Below are positions 20,884 to 30,111 of a DNA stretch of 64,000 nucleotides, one piece after another. The notes beneath the pieces are model-generated. The model was not told where the DNA came from. It searched no databases and saw only the letters and a program-made list of their open reading frames with translations. Both the position numbers and the translations under genes were made by a program. Position 1 is the stretch's first letter, and every line of letters starts with the position of its first letter. Source of the stretch: an uncultured Pelagibacteraceae bacterium (GTDB lineage: Bacteria; Pseudomonadota; Alphaproteobacteria; Pelagibacterales; Pelagibacteraceae); contig CACFNI010000002.1 in assembly GCA_902567765.1 (NCBI GenBank), positions 62,001 through 126,000 of the forward strand, read 5' to 3'.

Positions 20884-21563
20884 TGAAATTAGAAGTCTTA
20901 CAAAAAATTATCAAAAAAAAACAAAACAAATCTGAATTTGCAATTGTAACCAACCTATCAACAGGCGAAAGTGAAATTTTTGAAAAAAATAAAAATTTAA
21001 GTGAAAATTTAGAAAAATATAAAAATCAAATAAATAAATTTTTCGAAACTAAAAAAAATGGAGTCATAGAGGGAACCGAAATATTTGTTGAATCATATAT
21101 AAGACCTATAAAAGTAATTATAGTTGGAGCAGTGCACATAGCTCAATATTTAGTAGAATTTGCAAAAAGTTTAAATTTTGAAATTTCAATAATTGATCCA
21201 AGAGGTTATTTTGCTTCAAAACAAAGATTCCCGGAAATAAATATAATTAACAAATGGCCGAACGAAGCTTTTAATGAAATTGACACAAGTTCTAGTACAG
21301 CTCTAATTGCTTTGACACATGATCCAAAAATTGATGATCCGGCCTTACAACATGCCTTAAATAAAAAATTTTATTACATTGGAGCACTAGGTAGTAAAAA
21401 AACTCATGAGAACAGATGTCAAAGATTAAAAGATGCAGGCTACAACGATGATCAAATTAAATCTATTCATGGACCAATCGGAATTAAGTTGGGAGGAAAA
21501 TCAGCTCCAGAAATCGCACTATCAATTATTTCTCAATTAGTTTCAGAAACATATAAAAAATAA
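20883..21563 (+). CDS. XdhC Rossmann C-terminal-domain protein
   Basis: 'VIIVGAVHIAQYLVEFA', 'YIGALGSKKTHENR', 'IHGPIGIKLGGKSAPEIALSI'. Confidence 0.92.
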   Translation: MKLEVLQKIIKKKQNKSEFAIVTNLSTGESEIFEKNKNLSENLEKYKNQINKFFETKKNGVIEGTEIFVESYIRPIKVIIVGAVHIAQYLVEFAKSLNFEISIIDPRGYFASKQRFPEINIINKWPNEAFNEIDTSSSTALIALTHDPKIDDPALQHALNKKFYYIGALGSKKTHENRCQRLKDAGYNDDQIKSIHGPIGIKLGGKSAPEIALSIISQLVSETYKK

Positions 21564-21983
21564 ATGCATCAGATATTTGAAGAAATCGAATTAAAAACTA
21601 ATGGACAAGGTTTTTACAATTTTACTGCGGAAACTTTAAGTTGGTTAGATAAACAAAAAATCAAAAATGGTATATTAAACATCAATATATTACATACAAG
21701 CGCATCATTAGTTATTCAAGAGAATGCTGACCCAGATGTATTATACGATCTTAAAAATTTTTTTAATAAATTAGTTCCTATGGATACAAAATTATATAAG
21801 CATTCGACTGAAGGAAAAGATGACATGCCTGCTCATATTAAATCTGCTCTTACAAATAACCAATTAACATTAAGCCTTAAAAGTAAAAAATTAATACTTG
21901 GAACATGGCAAGGATTGTATTTATTCGAACATCGTATTGAAAAGCAAACAAGAGTTTTATCGCATCATTTAATTGGGGAATAA
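21564..21983 (+). CDS. YjbQ/UPF0047 family protein
   Basis: 'ILHTSASLVIQENADPDV', 'GTWQGLYLFEHR'. Confidence 0.92.
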   Translation: MHQIFEEIELKTNGQGFYNFTAETLSWLDKQKIKNGILNINILHTSASLVIQENADPDVLYDLKNFFNKLVPMDTKLYKHSTEGKDDMPAHIKSALTNNQLTLSLKSKKLILGTWQGLYLFEHRIEKQTRVLSHHLIGE

Positions 21984-21986
21984 AAT

Positions 21987-22559
21987 ATGATTAAAGCTAT
22001 TCTTTTAGCTGCTGGTCAATCGAAAAGATTAAAGGGTCAAAATAAATTAATTAAGAAATTTAAATCTATTCCTCTTATCAATCACGTTTTAGGATCTCTT
22101 CTGAAAAGTAAAGTAAATAAAATTATTATTGTTATTGGATATCAAAAAGAAAAAATAAAGAAAATAGTAAAAAAGAATAAAAAAATTTTATATGTAAATA
22201 ATAAAAATTATAAAAAAGGAATTTCTTCCTCGATAAAGTCAGGTTTAGTTAAAATATTTAAAAAAGATAAAGGGTTTATAATTGTTCAATCAGATATGCC
22301 TTTTATAAAAACTTCAGATATTAATAAAATTTTTGACTCTATAAAAAAAGGAAAACATTTAGTACACGCATTGAGTTTCAAAAATAAAATAGGAAATCCA
22401 ATCGGTTTTGATATTTCAACTATAAATAAATTTAAAAAAATTAAAGGGGATGTTGGGGCTAAGTTTTTAGTAAAAAAACTTAAAAAAAATACTAATTTTA
22501 TAAATGTTAAATCAAATAAAATATTCAAAGATTTTGATTTAAGTAGAGATTTCAATTAG
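21987..22559 (+). CDS. MobA/MocA-like nucleotidyltransferase (probable molybdopterin cytidylyltransferase)
   Basis: 'ILLAAGQSKRLKGQNKLIKKF', 'QSDMPFIKTSDI'; position in Mo island. Confidence 0.85.
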   Translation: MIKAILLAAGQSKRLKGQNKLIKKFKSIPLINHVLGSLLKSKVNKIIIVIGYQKEKIKKIVKKNKKILYVNNKNYKKGISSSIKSGLVKIFKKDKGFIIVQSDMPFIKTSDINKIFDSIKKGKHLVHALSFKNKIGNPIGFDISTINKFKKIKGDVGAKFLVKKLKKNTNFINVKSNKIFKDFDLSRDFN

Positions 22560-22998
22560 CTTGTATTGGATTCCCTTTTAACCATTCACTATCTTCATTT
22601 TCATAGTGTTCTTTTTTCCAAATAGGAGACCTTTTTTTAATTTCCTCAATGATAAACCTTGAGAGAGTATATGCTTCAGCTCTATGTGGGCAAGCAACTG
22701 CAATAATAATACTTATTTCACCAAGACCTACATAGCCTTTAACATGTTCAATAAAAACGGACTTGTCTTTAATATTCAGTTTTTCATCAACTTCTTTATA
22801 AATTTCCTCAAAACTTTTAATCACCATTACATCATGTGCATCATAAGTTATTCCAGTAACCTTTTTATTTTCATTATTATTTCTAACTGTCCCGTAAAAA
22901 ACTATGGAAGCTCCATAGTTTGCAGAGGCAATAAATTCTTCGGCATTTTCAGGTTTTATTTTTTCCTTCTCAAGGTCAATTATTTTTGCGTGAAGCAT
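22552..22998 (-). CDS. moaE: Molybdopterin synthase large subunit MoaE
   Basis: 'GASIVFYGTVRNNNENKKVTGITYDAHDVM', 'HRAEAYTLSRFIIEEIKKRSPIWKKE'. Confidence 0.93.
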   Translation of the reverse strand: MLHAKIIDLEKEKIKPENAEEFIASANYGASIVFYGTVRNNNENKKVTGITYDAHDVMVIKSFEEIYKEVDEKLNIKDKSVFIEHVKGYVGLGEISIIIAVACPHRAEAYTLSRFIIEEIKKRSPIWKKEHYENEDSEWLKGNPIQAN

Positions 22999-23267
22999 TA
23001 GCCACCTCCAATAGGGGGAATAATTCCAATTTTTTGGTCTTTATTAATTAAATAATTGTCTGAAATAATATTGTTATCTTCTGAGCAAAAAGAAGATGAC
23101 TCAATTATTTTTTTAAAATTATCATTCCCTTTAAAATTATTATCAACGTAGTTTAATATTTCTTTTTTAAGATCCTTGATTGAGCTTTTTTTATCTAAAT
23201 TAAATTCTATGAAATTTTTCTCACTTAAATCTCTACTCGCTCCATATAATTCAAGCTTTACTTTCAT
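22998..23267 (-). CDS. moaD: Molybdopterin synthase small subunit MoaD
   Basis: Ubiquitin-like with C-terminal GG ('IIPPIGGG'); overlaps moaE. Confidence 0.9.
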   Translation of the reverse strand: MKVKLELYGASRDLSEKNFIEFNLDKKSSIKDLKKEILNYVDNNFKGNDNFKKIIESSSFCSEDNNIISDNYLINKDQKIGIIPPIGGG

Positions 23268-23269
23268 AA

Positions 23270-23815
23270 TTAAAAAATATTTTCTAAAAATTTTGGTAGA
23301 CCGTCAGGATTGGTCCATAGTCCACTTTTTCCACCCTCTTTGATTAATAATTTAACATTATCAATTTTAAGATGTGGGTTTACTATTTTACTCAAATCAT
23401 AAATAGTAATTAATGCAGCGTTAACACCCATGATGGCTTCCATTTCGACGCCAGTTTTTGCAATTGCTGATACGACACAAAAGACTTCTAGCGAGCTATC
23501 AACTTCATTCATAATGATTTTTGTTGCCGTATGATCAATGGGCAGAGGATGGCATAAAGGTATTAGTTCACTTGTTTTTTTTACACCTAAAACCGCCGAT
23601 ACCTCAGCTAGTGTAATTGGATCACCTTTAGGCATTTTTTTATTTTTTATTAAATCGAAAACTTCTTTACCTACATAAATTTTTCCCGATGCAAGCGCTC
23701 TTCTAAAAGTCTCTTTCTTAGAAGACACATCAACCATGTTGAAAGTATTTTTTTTAAATATTTCTTTTGCCCAGTCTTTTAACTCTTCCTGATTTACTAA
23801 TTTAATATTTTTCAT
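23270..23815 (-). CDS. moaC: Cyclic pyranopterin monophosphate synthase MoaC
   Basis: 'MVDVSSKKETFRRALASG', 'LIPLCHPLPI', 'GVEMEAIMGVNAALITIYDL'. Confidence 0.95.
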   Translation of the reverse strand: MKNIKLVNQEELKDWAKEIFKKNTFNMVDVSSKKETFRRALASGKIYVGKEVFDLIKNKKMPKGDPITLAEVSAVLGVKKTSELIPLCHPLPIDHTATKIIMNEVDSSLEVFCVVSAIAKTGVEMEAIMGVNAALITIYDLSKIVNPHLKIDNVKLLIKEGGKSGLWTNPDGLPKFLENIF

Positions 23816-24807
23816 TATCCTCCAGTAGTTGACAGATTTTTAGTTAAACCTGTTTCACCAAGTTCTAAGTAATGAGATTCTTTTTTAAACCTCATTTGCT
23901 TTAAAATCAGATCCTTTAATTCTTCAAGTTGTTCATCTTTTTGTAATAAATGTCTAATACTTATTCCAGTATTGCCAAACAAACATAATCTCAAGTCCCC
24001 TCTAGAGGTAATTCTTAAACGATTACAAGATTTACAAAAGTCTTTAGAGTATGGAGCAATTATACCAAACTTTCCTTTATAATCAGGGTTTATATAATTC
24101 AATGAAGGGCCTGCATCTTTTCCAAGTGTTTGATAAATCCATTTATTTTTATTTAAATAATCTTTAAAAACTTTTGAAGAAACATGGTATTTATTAAAAT
24201 AATCTAAGTTGTCGCCAGTTCTCATTAATTCAATATATCTATAATCAATTTTATTATTTTTAATAAATTCAGACCACTTATTGAAATCTTTTTCAGATGC
24301 ATTAACTCCATTTAAAAGAACACCATTAATTTTTATATTCTCAAATCCTAGATCTTGAAGATTTTTTATTCCTTGTAAAATTTCTGGTAATCTATCGTGG
24401 TTTGTAATATTTTTAAAAGTTTCACGATCAAGACTATCTATACTAATATTTATTCCATTAAGCCCACTATCAACCAATTGCTTTGCTTTTTGATCTAAAT
24501 GATAGCCATTTGTTGTAATAACAACCTTTTTAATTCCCGATTCAAATTTTAATACTTTAACTATATCAAAAAAATCTTTTCTTACAGTTGGTTCTCCACC
24601 AGTTATTCTTATTTTACAAACACCTAATTCTGAAAAACATTTCGCAAGTCTTTTAATTTCATCTAGATGTAAGAATTTTCTATTGTCACTTTTGTCTACT
24701 TGGTAGCCATTTGGCAAACAATAACCACATTTAAAATTGCAAACGTCTGTTATAGACATTCTGATGTAAGGAAATTTTCTACCAAAATTATCTTGAAGGA
24801 GTTGCAT
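23815..24807 (-). CDS. moaA: GTP 3',8-cyclase MoaA (radical SAM)
   Basis: 'RMSITDVCNFKCGYCLP', 'RITGGEPTVRKD', C-terminal GG. Confidence 0.96.
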   Translation of the reverse strand: MQLLQDNFGRKFPYIRMSITDVCNFKCGYCLPNGYQVDKSDNRKFLHLDEIKRLAKCFSELGVCKIRITGGEPTVRKDFFDIVKVLKFESGIKKVVITTNGYHLDQKAKQLVDSGLNGINISIDSLDRETFKNITNHDRLPEILQGIKNLQDLGFENIKINGVLLNGVNASEKDFNKWSEFIKNNKIDYRYIELMRTGDNLDYFNKYHVSSKVFKDYLNKNKWIYQTLGKDAGPSLNYINPDYKGKFGIIAPYSKDFCKSCNRLRITSRGDLRLCLFGNTGISIRHLLQKDEQLEELKDLILKQMRFKKESHYLELGETGLTKNLSTTGG

Positions 24808-24986
24808 AACTATCTAAATTTATACTAGAAAAAATGATTAATAAATTCAAAATTTTTTAACAATAGCTTGCAAAATAAGATTTATACAACTTGAAAGTGT
24901 AAAACCCAAAATTGAAAATATTTTCCTTTTTTTATTTTTGAGACCTCTTTTTTTTGATAACTTTCATCATTGTTTAAGGAGGGATT

Positions 24987-26204
24987 ATGAGAATAAAAGA
25001 GAAGAAACTAAATTTAAATAGAAGAAATTTTTTAGCAAGCACAGCATCAATTGCTGGATTGGCAGCAACAGCATCAGTTGTTCCAATAAGTATTTCTAAT
25101 GCAAACCACAAAGATGGTGAAAAAGGATTACCAGAATTTATTAGTTGGAAGGATAGAAACGCTTTAATCGTTCATTCAGATAAGGGAATTGAGACTCATA
25201 GAAGTGCAATTGGAGAAAGTTTAATTACCCCTAATAGAAATGTTTATATAAGAAACAATATGCCAACAATGACTGACGATCAAATTGGTAATAGAAATGA
25301 TTGGAAAGTTTCAATTGAAGGTGTGAAGAATCCAAAAACATTCACATTAGCTCAACTTAAAAAGTTAGGTCATACAACGATGGCTACAATTTTACAGTGC
25401 TCAGGTAATGGTCGAGGTTTTTTTGAACATAAAGTAAGAGGATCTCAGTGGAAGACAGGAGCAGCTGCTTGTGTATTTTGGACTGGAGTACCAATGAAGG
25501 CAGTTGTGGAAGCATGTGGTGGAGCAAACGCTAGCGCTGTATTTATGACTTCAGCCGGAGTTGATCATGAGCCAACTGGATTAGATCCAAAAAAAGCGAT
25601 GGTGGAAAGATCAGTTCCAAAAGTAGCTTTTAAAGACGCAATGTTAGCTTGGGAAATGAATGGTGTTCCGTTACCAAATGCTCATGGCGGACCTTTGAGA
25701 ATGGTTACACCAGGTTATTTTGGAATTAATAATGTTAAACATCTTGGCAGAGTAGCTTTTACTGAAAAAGAGTCATCAGTTAAATATATGAAAAAAAGTT
25801 ACAGAATTTCACCAATAGGTAAAAAAGGATCTCAGTATCCTTCTTGTTGGGAAATGCCAGTAAAATCTTGGATCACAAGACCAACTGATGAAACAGGAAC
25901 AGTAAGAGCTGGTAAAGTTCAGATAGTTGGTGTTGCCATGGGTGGTACTAAAAAAGTTAGAAGTGTTAAGGTATCTGTTGATGGAGGTAAAAGCTGGAAA
26001 AGAGCGAAATTCATCGGACCTGATTTAGGTAAATATGCTTGGAGACAATTCGCATTTGAAGCAAATCTAAAATCAGGAACTTACAATATAGCAAGCCTTG
26101 CTTCCAATGGTTCTAAAAAACAGCCAGAATTGAGAATGGAAAACAGAAGAGGTTATGCTCATAATGGTTGGAAGGATCACAGCGTAAATATTACTGTAGT
26201 ATAA
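24987..26204 (+). CDS. Sulfite oxidase-family molybdopterin dehydrogenase, SorA/SoxC-like
   Basis: Tat-like 'NRRNFLAS', Mo-ligand Cys in 'ILQCSGNGR', 'HGGPLRMVTPGYFG'; next to a cytochrome c gene. Confidence 0.9.
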   Translation: MRIKEKKLNLNRRNFLASTASIAGLAATASVVPISISNANHKDGEKGLPEFISWKDRNALIVHSDKGIETHRSAIGESLITPNRNVYIRNNMPTMTDDQIGNRNDWKVSIEGVKNPKTFTLAQLKKLGHTTMATILQCSGNGRGFFEHKVRGSQWKTGAAACVFWTGVPMKAVVEACGGANASAVFMTSAGVDHEPTGLDPKKAMVERSVPKVAFKDAMLAWEMNGVPLPNAHGGPLRMVTPGYFGINNVKHLGRVAFTEKESSVKYMKKSYRISPIGKKGSQYPSCWEMPVKSWITRPTDETGTVRAGKVQIVGVAMGGTKKVRSVKVSVDGGKSWKRAKFIGPDLGKYAWRQFAFEANLKSGTYNIASLASNGSKKQPELRMENRRGYAHNGWKDHSVNITVV

Positions 26205-26231
26205 TATTACTAACAGTTATAAAATAAATTA

Positions 26232-26561
26232 ATGAAAATTTTGAGATTTTTATTAATTATTTTATTCTATTTTATAATTAGTATTCAAAATACAATTGCT
26301 GACGAAGCAAAGATGCTTAAAGGTCTTGAAATTTTTAATGAGACCGCAGCTTGTGCTGGTTGTCATACAATGAAAGCAGCAGGTGCCGAGGGCAATGTTG
26401 GACCAAATCTTGATACTGTAGCAGGTTTAACAGTTGAGTCAGTTATAGATATGGTTACTCATGGATTAGGGGTAATGCCAGCTTATGGAGAAGAGGAAAT
26501 TTTAACACCTGAAGAAATTGAAATTGTTTCTACATATGTAGTAAATTCTGCAGGTAAATGA
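26232..26561 (+). CDS. Exported mono-heme cytochrome c, SorB-like
   Basis: Signal peptide, 'CAGCH' heme motif, distal Met in 'GVMPAYGEEE'. Confidence 0.88.
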   Translation: MKILRFLLIILFYFIISIQNTIADEAKMLKGLEIFNETAACAGCHTMKAAGAEGNVGPNLDTVAGLTVESVIDMVTHGLGVMPAYGEEEILTPEEIEIVSTYVVNSAGK

Positions 26562-27352
26562 AAAACCCTCTAGTTTCAATTTTAATAGCAAGTTACAACA
26601 AAGAAAAGTATGTCAACAGATGTATTAAATCTTGCCTTAGTCAAACCTATAAAAATATTGAAATTATTTTTATTGATGATGGTTCAAAAGATAGCTCATA
26701 TAAAATTGCTAAAGAGTTTAAAGGAATAAAAGCCTATAAAAAAAAAAGAAAAAAATCCAAAGCAAAATTCAATACGTTTTTTCAAATTGATACTTATATT
26801 TATGCTTATAAAAAATCCAAAGGTAGCATTTTAGCTTGTTTAGACTCTGATGATTTTTTTAAAAAAAATAAGATAATGGATATTGTTAAAAATTTTAATA
26901 AAGATAAGAAAGCAAATATATTATTCGATAAGCCAATTATATATTATTCAAAAAAAAAGTATTTTTTGAGTGATAATTTTAAAAACTCGAGGGATAGAAA
27001 AATATGGCCAAAATTTCCACCTACTAGCTGTATTTCATTAAGAAGGAACTTTTTTAAAAAAATAATATATGAATTAAATCTCAAAAAATTTCCACTATTA
27101 ACAATAGATTTTAGATTGGCCGTAATTTCTAAAATTCTATTCAATAATTTTAAGATTATTAACAATCATTTAACTTTTTATTTTCAAGATAAAAAAGGGG
27201 AAAGTAATTCAAACTTTAAAAAATTTGGTAAAAATTGGTGGTCTAGAAGAATGCAAGCACATGAATATATGGTATATTTATTTAAAAAAAATAAGATAAA
27301 ATATAAAAACTTAGATTTTTTTCTTACCAAAACAATAAACTTATTTTTTTAA
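26558..27352 (+). CDS. Family 2 glycosyltransferase
   Basis: 'VSILIASYNKEKYV', 'IFIDDGSKD', 'ILACLDSDDFF'. Confidence 0.88.
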   Translation: MKNPLVSILIASYNKEKYVNRCIKSCLSQTYKNIEIIFIDDGSKDSSYKIAKEFKGIKAYKKKRKKSKAKFNTFFQIDTYIYAYKKSKGSILACLDSDDFFKKNKIMDIVKNFNKDKKANILFDKPIIYYSKKKYFLSDNFKNSRDRKIWPKFPPTSCISLRRNFFKKIIYELNLKKFPLLTIDFRLAVISKILFNNFKIINNHLTFYFQDKKGESNSNFKKFGKNWWSRRMQAHEYMVYLFKKNKIKYKNLDFFLTKTINLFF

Positions 27353-27357
27353 TTTAA

Positions 27358-28194
27358 ATGGAAAAAATACTTTCTAAAGAACAAATTAATCAATTCCAAA
27401 AAGATGGTGCTATATTTTTAAAAGGATTATTTGATATAAGTTGGATAAAAAAACTAGAAAAAGGAATTGAAAAAGATATAAAAAATCCCAGTCCAAGATT
27501 TAAATCTCATACAATAGAAAAAGGCATTCCTGCATACCTAGAAGATTATTGGACGTGGGATTTAGTTCCAGAATTTAAAGATTTTGTTTTTAATTCTCCA
27601 TATGCAAAAATTGCTGCTGAATTAATGTCTGCAAAAAAAATTAACCTTGTTATGGACAACTGGTTTCTAAGGGAAGGTGGATCTAAATCATCAACACCTT
27701 TTCATCACGATATAAGTTATTTTGATATGGACGGAACAATGTGTGTTTTGTGGTTACCATTACAACCCACAGGAAAAAATGAAGGAGTTGTTTGGGTTAA
27801 AGGCTCTCATTTGTGGAATAAACTTTTTTTAAGAGTTTTATTTAAAGATGGACATAAAGTTGAAGGGAAAGAATGTGTAATTGATGGAAAAAAATATGAA
27901 CTTCCACCAGATATATTAGGAAACAAAAATAAATACGAGTTTTTACAATGGGACTGTGAACTAGGTGATTGTGTTATCTTTGATATGAGAACACTTCATG
28001 GCACTTTGAGTTCAATAATACCAAATAAGACACTAAGTCGTTATACTTTAAGAGTTGCAAAAGAGGATGCTAAGATAAGTTATATTGGTGACTGGACAAG
28101 TTATAATTATAGAAAATCAATGCAAGAAGCTGGATATAAAAATGGAGACCCTTTAGGCGGCAAAATGTTTCCTACACTTTTTGAAGCAAGTTAA
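27358..28194 (+). CDS. Phytanoyl-CoA dioxygenase-family Fe(II)/2OG oxygenase
   Basis: HxD in 'TPFHHDISYF', distal 'RTLHGT', later 'SRYTLRV'. Confidence 0.87.
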   Translation: MEKILSKEQINQFQKDGAIFLKGLFDISWIKKLEKGIEKDIKNPSPRFKSHTIEKGIPAYLEDYWTWDLVPEFKDFVFNSPYAKIAAELMSAKKINLVMDNWFLREGGSKSSTPFHHDISYFDMDGTMCVLWLPLQPTGKNEGVVWVKGSHLWNKLFLRVLFKDGHKVEGKECVIDGKKYELPPDILGNKNKYEFLQWDCELGDCVIFDMRTLHGTLSSIIPNKTLSRYTLRVAKEDAKISYIGDWTSYNYRKSMQEAGYKNGDPLGGKMFPTLFEAS

Positions 28195-28225
28195 CTTCTA
28201 GCCTTTAAGACTAGAAGTTAATTTT
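28191..28225. terminator. Bidirectional stem-loop terminator between convergent genes
   Basis: TTAACTTCTAG-cctttaaga-CTAGAAGTTAA (11-bp perfect stem) followed by TTTT. Confidence 0.7.
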
Positions 28226-28231
28226 AATAAT

Positions 28232-28555
28232 TTATCCTGCAGGTTTATAAAGACCCATTGCTTTCCCAGCCATCTCAGCTGTTTTAGCCATATCCATTTC
28301 TTCTAATATAGTAAAATTGCTAATCGCACCTGAAGCTTCAACTGCTAATTTAACTGCAGCCATTGACTCAAAGTCTTTTCCGCTAACACATCCAACAAAA
28401 TCATAAGATCCTCTTGTAATTGAAAATGATTCCATTTTTGCATCCAATGCAGTTGCCAATGCATTTGCAGCAGCGGCTCTATCTTGTTTAGGATCTTTTA
28501 TAAATCCTTTAAATGCCTGAGCGGTATAATTTCCAATTATATAATATTTAGCCAT
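28232..28555 (-). CDS. GYD-domain protein
   Basis: MAKYYIIGNYTAQAFKGF...; resembles the ORF at 43351-43674. Confidence 0.85.
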   Translation of the reverse strand: MAKYYIIGNYTAQAFKGFIKDPKQDRAAAANALATALDAKMESFSITRGSYDFVGCVSGKDFESMAAVKLAVEASGAISNFTILEEMDMAKTAEMAGKAMGLYKPAG

Positions 28556-28658
28556 AATGATCTCCTTTCCTTAATTTTTAGAATATCATTATTGCAAAAA
28601 TGTAATAAGGAGTAAATTGCATAGTAGACACAACCTATAGTAATGTTAGATTAAATTA

Positions 28659-30101
28659 ATGTACGAAAAATTTGGACAATTCATTGACGGAAAATGGCAA
28701 GCATCTTCCAACAAAGAGACATATGAAGTCATAAACCCAGCCAACGAAGAAGTGATAGGTCTTGCATCAAAAGCTACTCCAGAAGATGTGGATCGGGCAC
28801 TTAAATCTGCTGAAAAAGGTTTAGAAGTTTGGAAAAAAACATCTCCTTGGAAAAGATCTTCGGTCATTAGAAAAATTGCTGATCTAATAAGAGCCAAACA
28901 AGATGTTCTTGCAAAATGGATAACGCTTGAAGTTGGAAAACCTTTTCTTGAAGGCAAAGGCGAAGTAGGAGCTACAGCAGATATATTTGAGTGGAATTCA
29001 GAGGAAACAAAAAGAATTTATGGACAAACAGTAGAAAGCAGATTTGAAGACACTAGAATTCATGTTTATTATCAACCAATTGGAGTTGTTGCAGCAATGT
29101 CTCCTTGGAATTTTCCTTTAGTTTTATCAGGAAGAAAAATATCAACTGCTTTAGCCGCAGGATGTTCAGTTATAATTAAACCTGATGTGATTGCGCCAGG
29201 AGGTGTGATGGAGTTAGTTGATATTTGTAGAGAAGCTGGAGTTCCTCCAGGAGTGGTTAATTTATTATCTGGCGATCCTCCAAGCATAGCTTCTCAACTA
29301 ATTGCGTCAGATATAATTAAAAAAATTTCTATCACAGGATCTACAAGAGTTGGAAAATTAGTGCTTAAACAAGCCGCTGAAAAAGTTCAAAGAGTTACAA
29401 TGGAGCTTAGCGGTCATGCACCATTTATTGTGTTTAGTGATGCAAATATCGAGAAAGCAACAGACATGGCAATAGCCTCAAAATTTAGAAACAATGGCCA
29501 AGTTTGTATTTCTCCAAGTAAATTTTATATTCAAGATAATAAGAAAAAAGATTTTGTAAATTTATTTGTAGAGAAAGCTAAAAAATTAAAAATAGGAAAT
29601 GGAATGGATGCGGATGTTCAATTAGGACCTATGACAACGAAAAAAAGGCTTAATGAAATTGAGAATTTGGTTGAAAAAACCAAAAAAGAAGGAGCCAAAG
29701 TTTTGTTAGGAGGAAAAAAACCTTCAGGGTTCAACAAAGGTTTTTATTACGAACCAACAATTTTTGATGATGTAAAAGATAATTTTACAATTATGAAAGA
29801 AGAACCCTTTGGACCTTTATGTCCAATGCTGTCGTTTAAAACATTTGATGAAGTTATTGAGAGAGCAAATAATCATGAACTAGGTCTTGCAAGCTACATT
29901 TGTACTAATTCAATGGAATTAGCAACAAAGGCTTCTGAACAAATAGAAACAGGAGCAGTTGCAGTAAATACACCTTTGGTAGCACAAGCTGAGGCACCTT
30001 TCGGTGGTATTAAACAAACAGGAGATGGTAGAGAGGGCGGCTCAATGGCAATCAAAGACTATTTAAATGTTAAATATACTCACCTTGGTATTAAAGGTTA
30101 A
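28659..30101 (+). CDS. NAD(P)-dependent aldehyde dehydrogenase
   Basis: 'SPWNFPL', 'ITGSTRVGK', catalytic Cys in 'NNGQVCISPSKFYI'. Confidence 0.94.
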   Translation: MYEKFGQFIDGKWQASSNKETYEVINPANEEVIGLASKATPEDVDRALKSAEKGLEVWKKTSPWKRSSVIRKIADLIRAKQDVLAKWITLEVGKPFLEGKGEVGATADIFEWNSEETKRIYGQTVESRFEDTRIHVYYQPIGVVAAMSPWNFPLVLSGRKISTALAAGCSVIIKPDVIAPGGVMELVDICREAGVPPGVVNLLSGDPPSIASQLIASDIIKKISITGSTRVGKLVLKQAAEKVQRVTMELSGHAPFIVFSDANIEKATDMAIASKFRNNGQVCISPSKFYIQDNKKKDFVNLFVEKAKKLKIGNGMDADVQLGPMTTKKRLNEIENLVEKTKKEGAKVLLGGKKPSGFNKGFYYEPTIFDDVKDNFTIMKEEPFGPLCPMLSFKTFDEVIERANNHELGLASYICTNSMELATKASEQIETGAVAVNTPLVAQAEAPFGGIKQTGDGREGGSMAIKDYLNVKYTHLGIKG

Positions 30102-30111
30102 TTAAATTGTT

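Noticed and set aside
22286-23001. ORFs at 22286-22555 (-) and 22684-23001 (+)
   Set aside because: Antisense to the MobA-like gene and moaE respectively.
24808-24986. Possible riboswitch or Moco RNA in the moaA/sorA-like gap
   Set aside because: I looked for stable paired structure and found mostly AT-rich tracts; cannot support an RNA motif by eye.
28646-29287. Minus-strand ORFs opposite the aldehyde dehydrogenase
   Set aside because: Shadow frames; the plus-strand ALDH has clear catalytic motifs.
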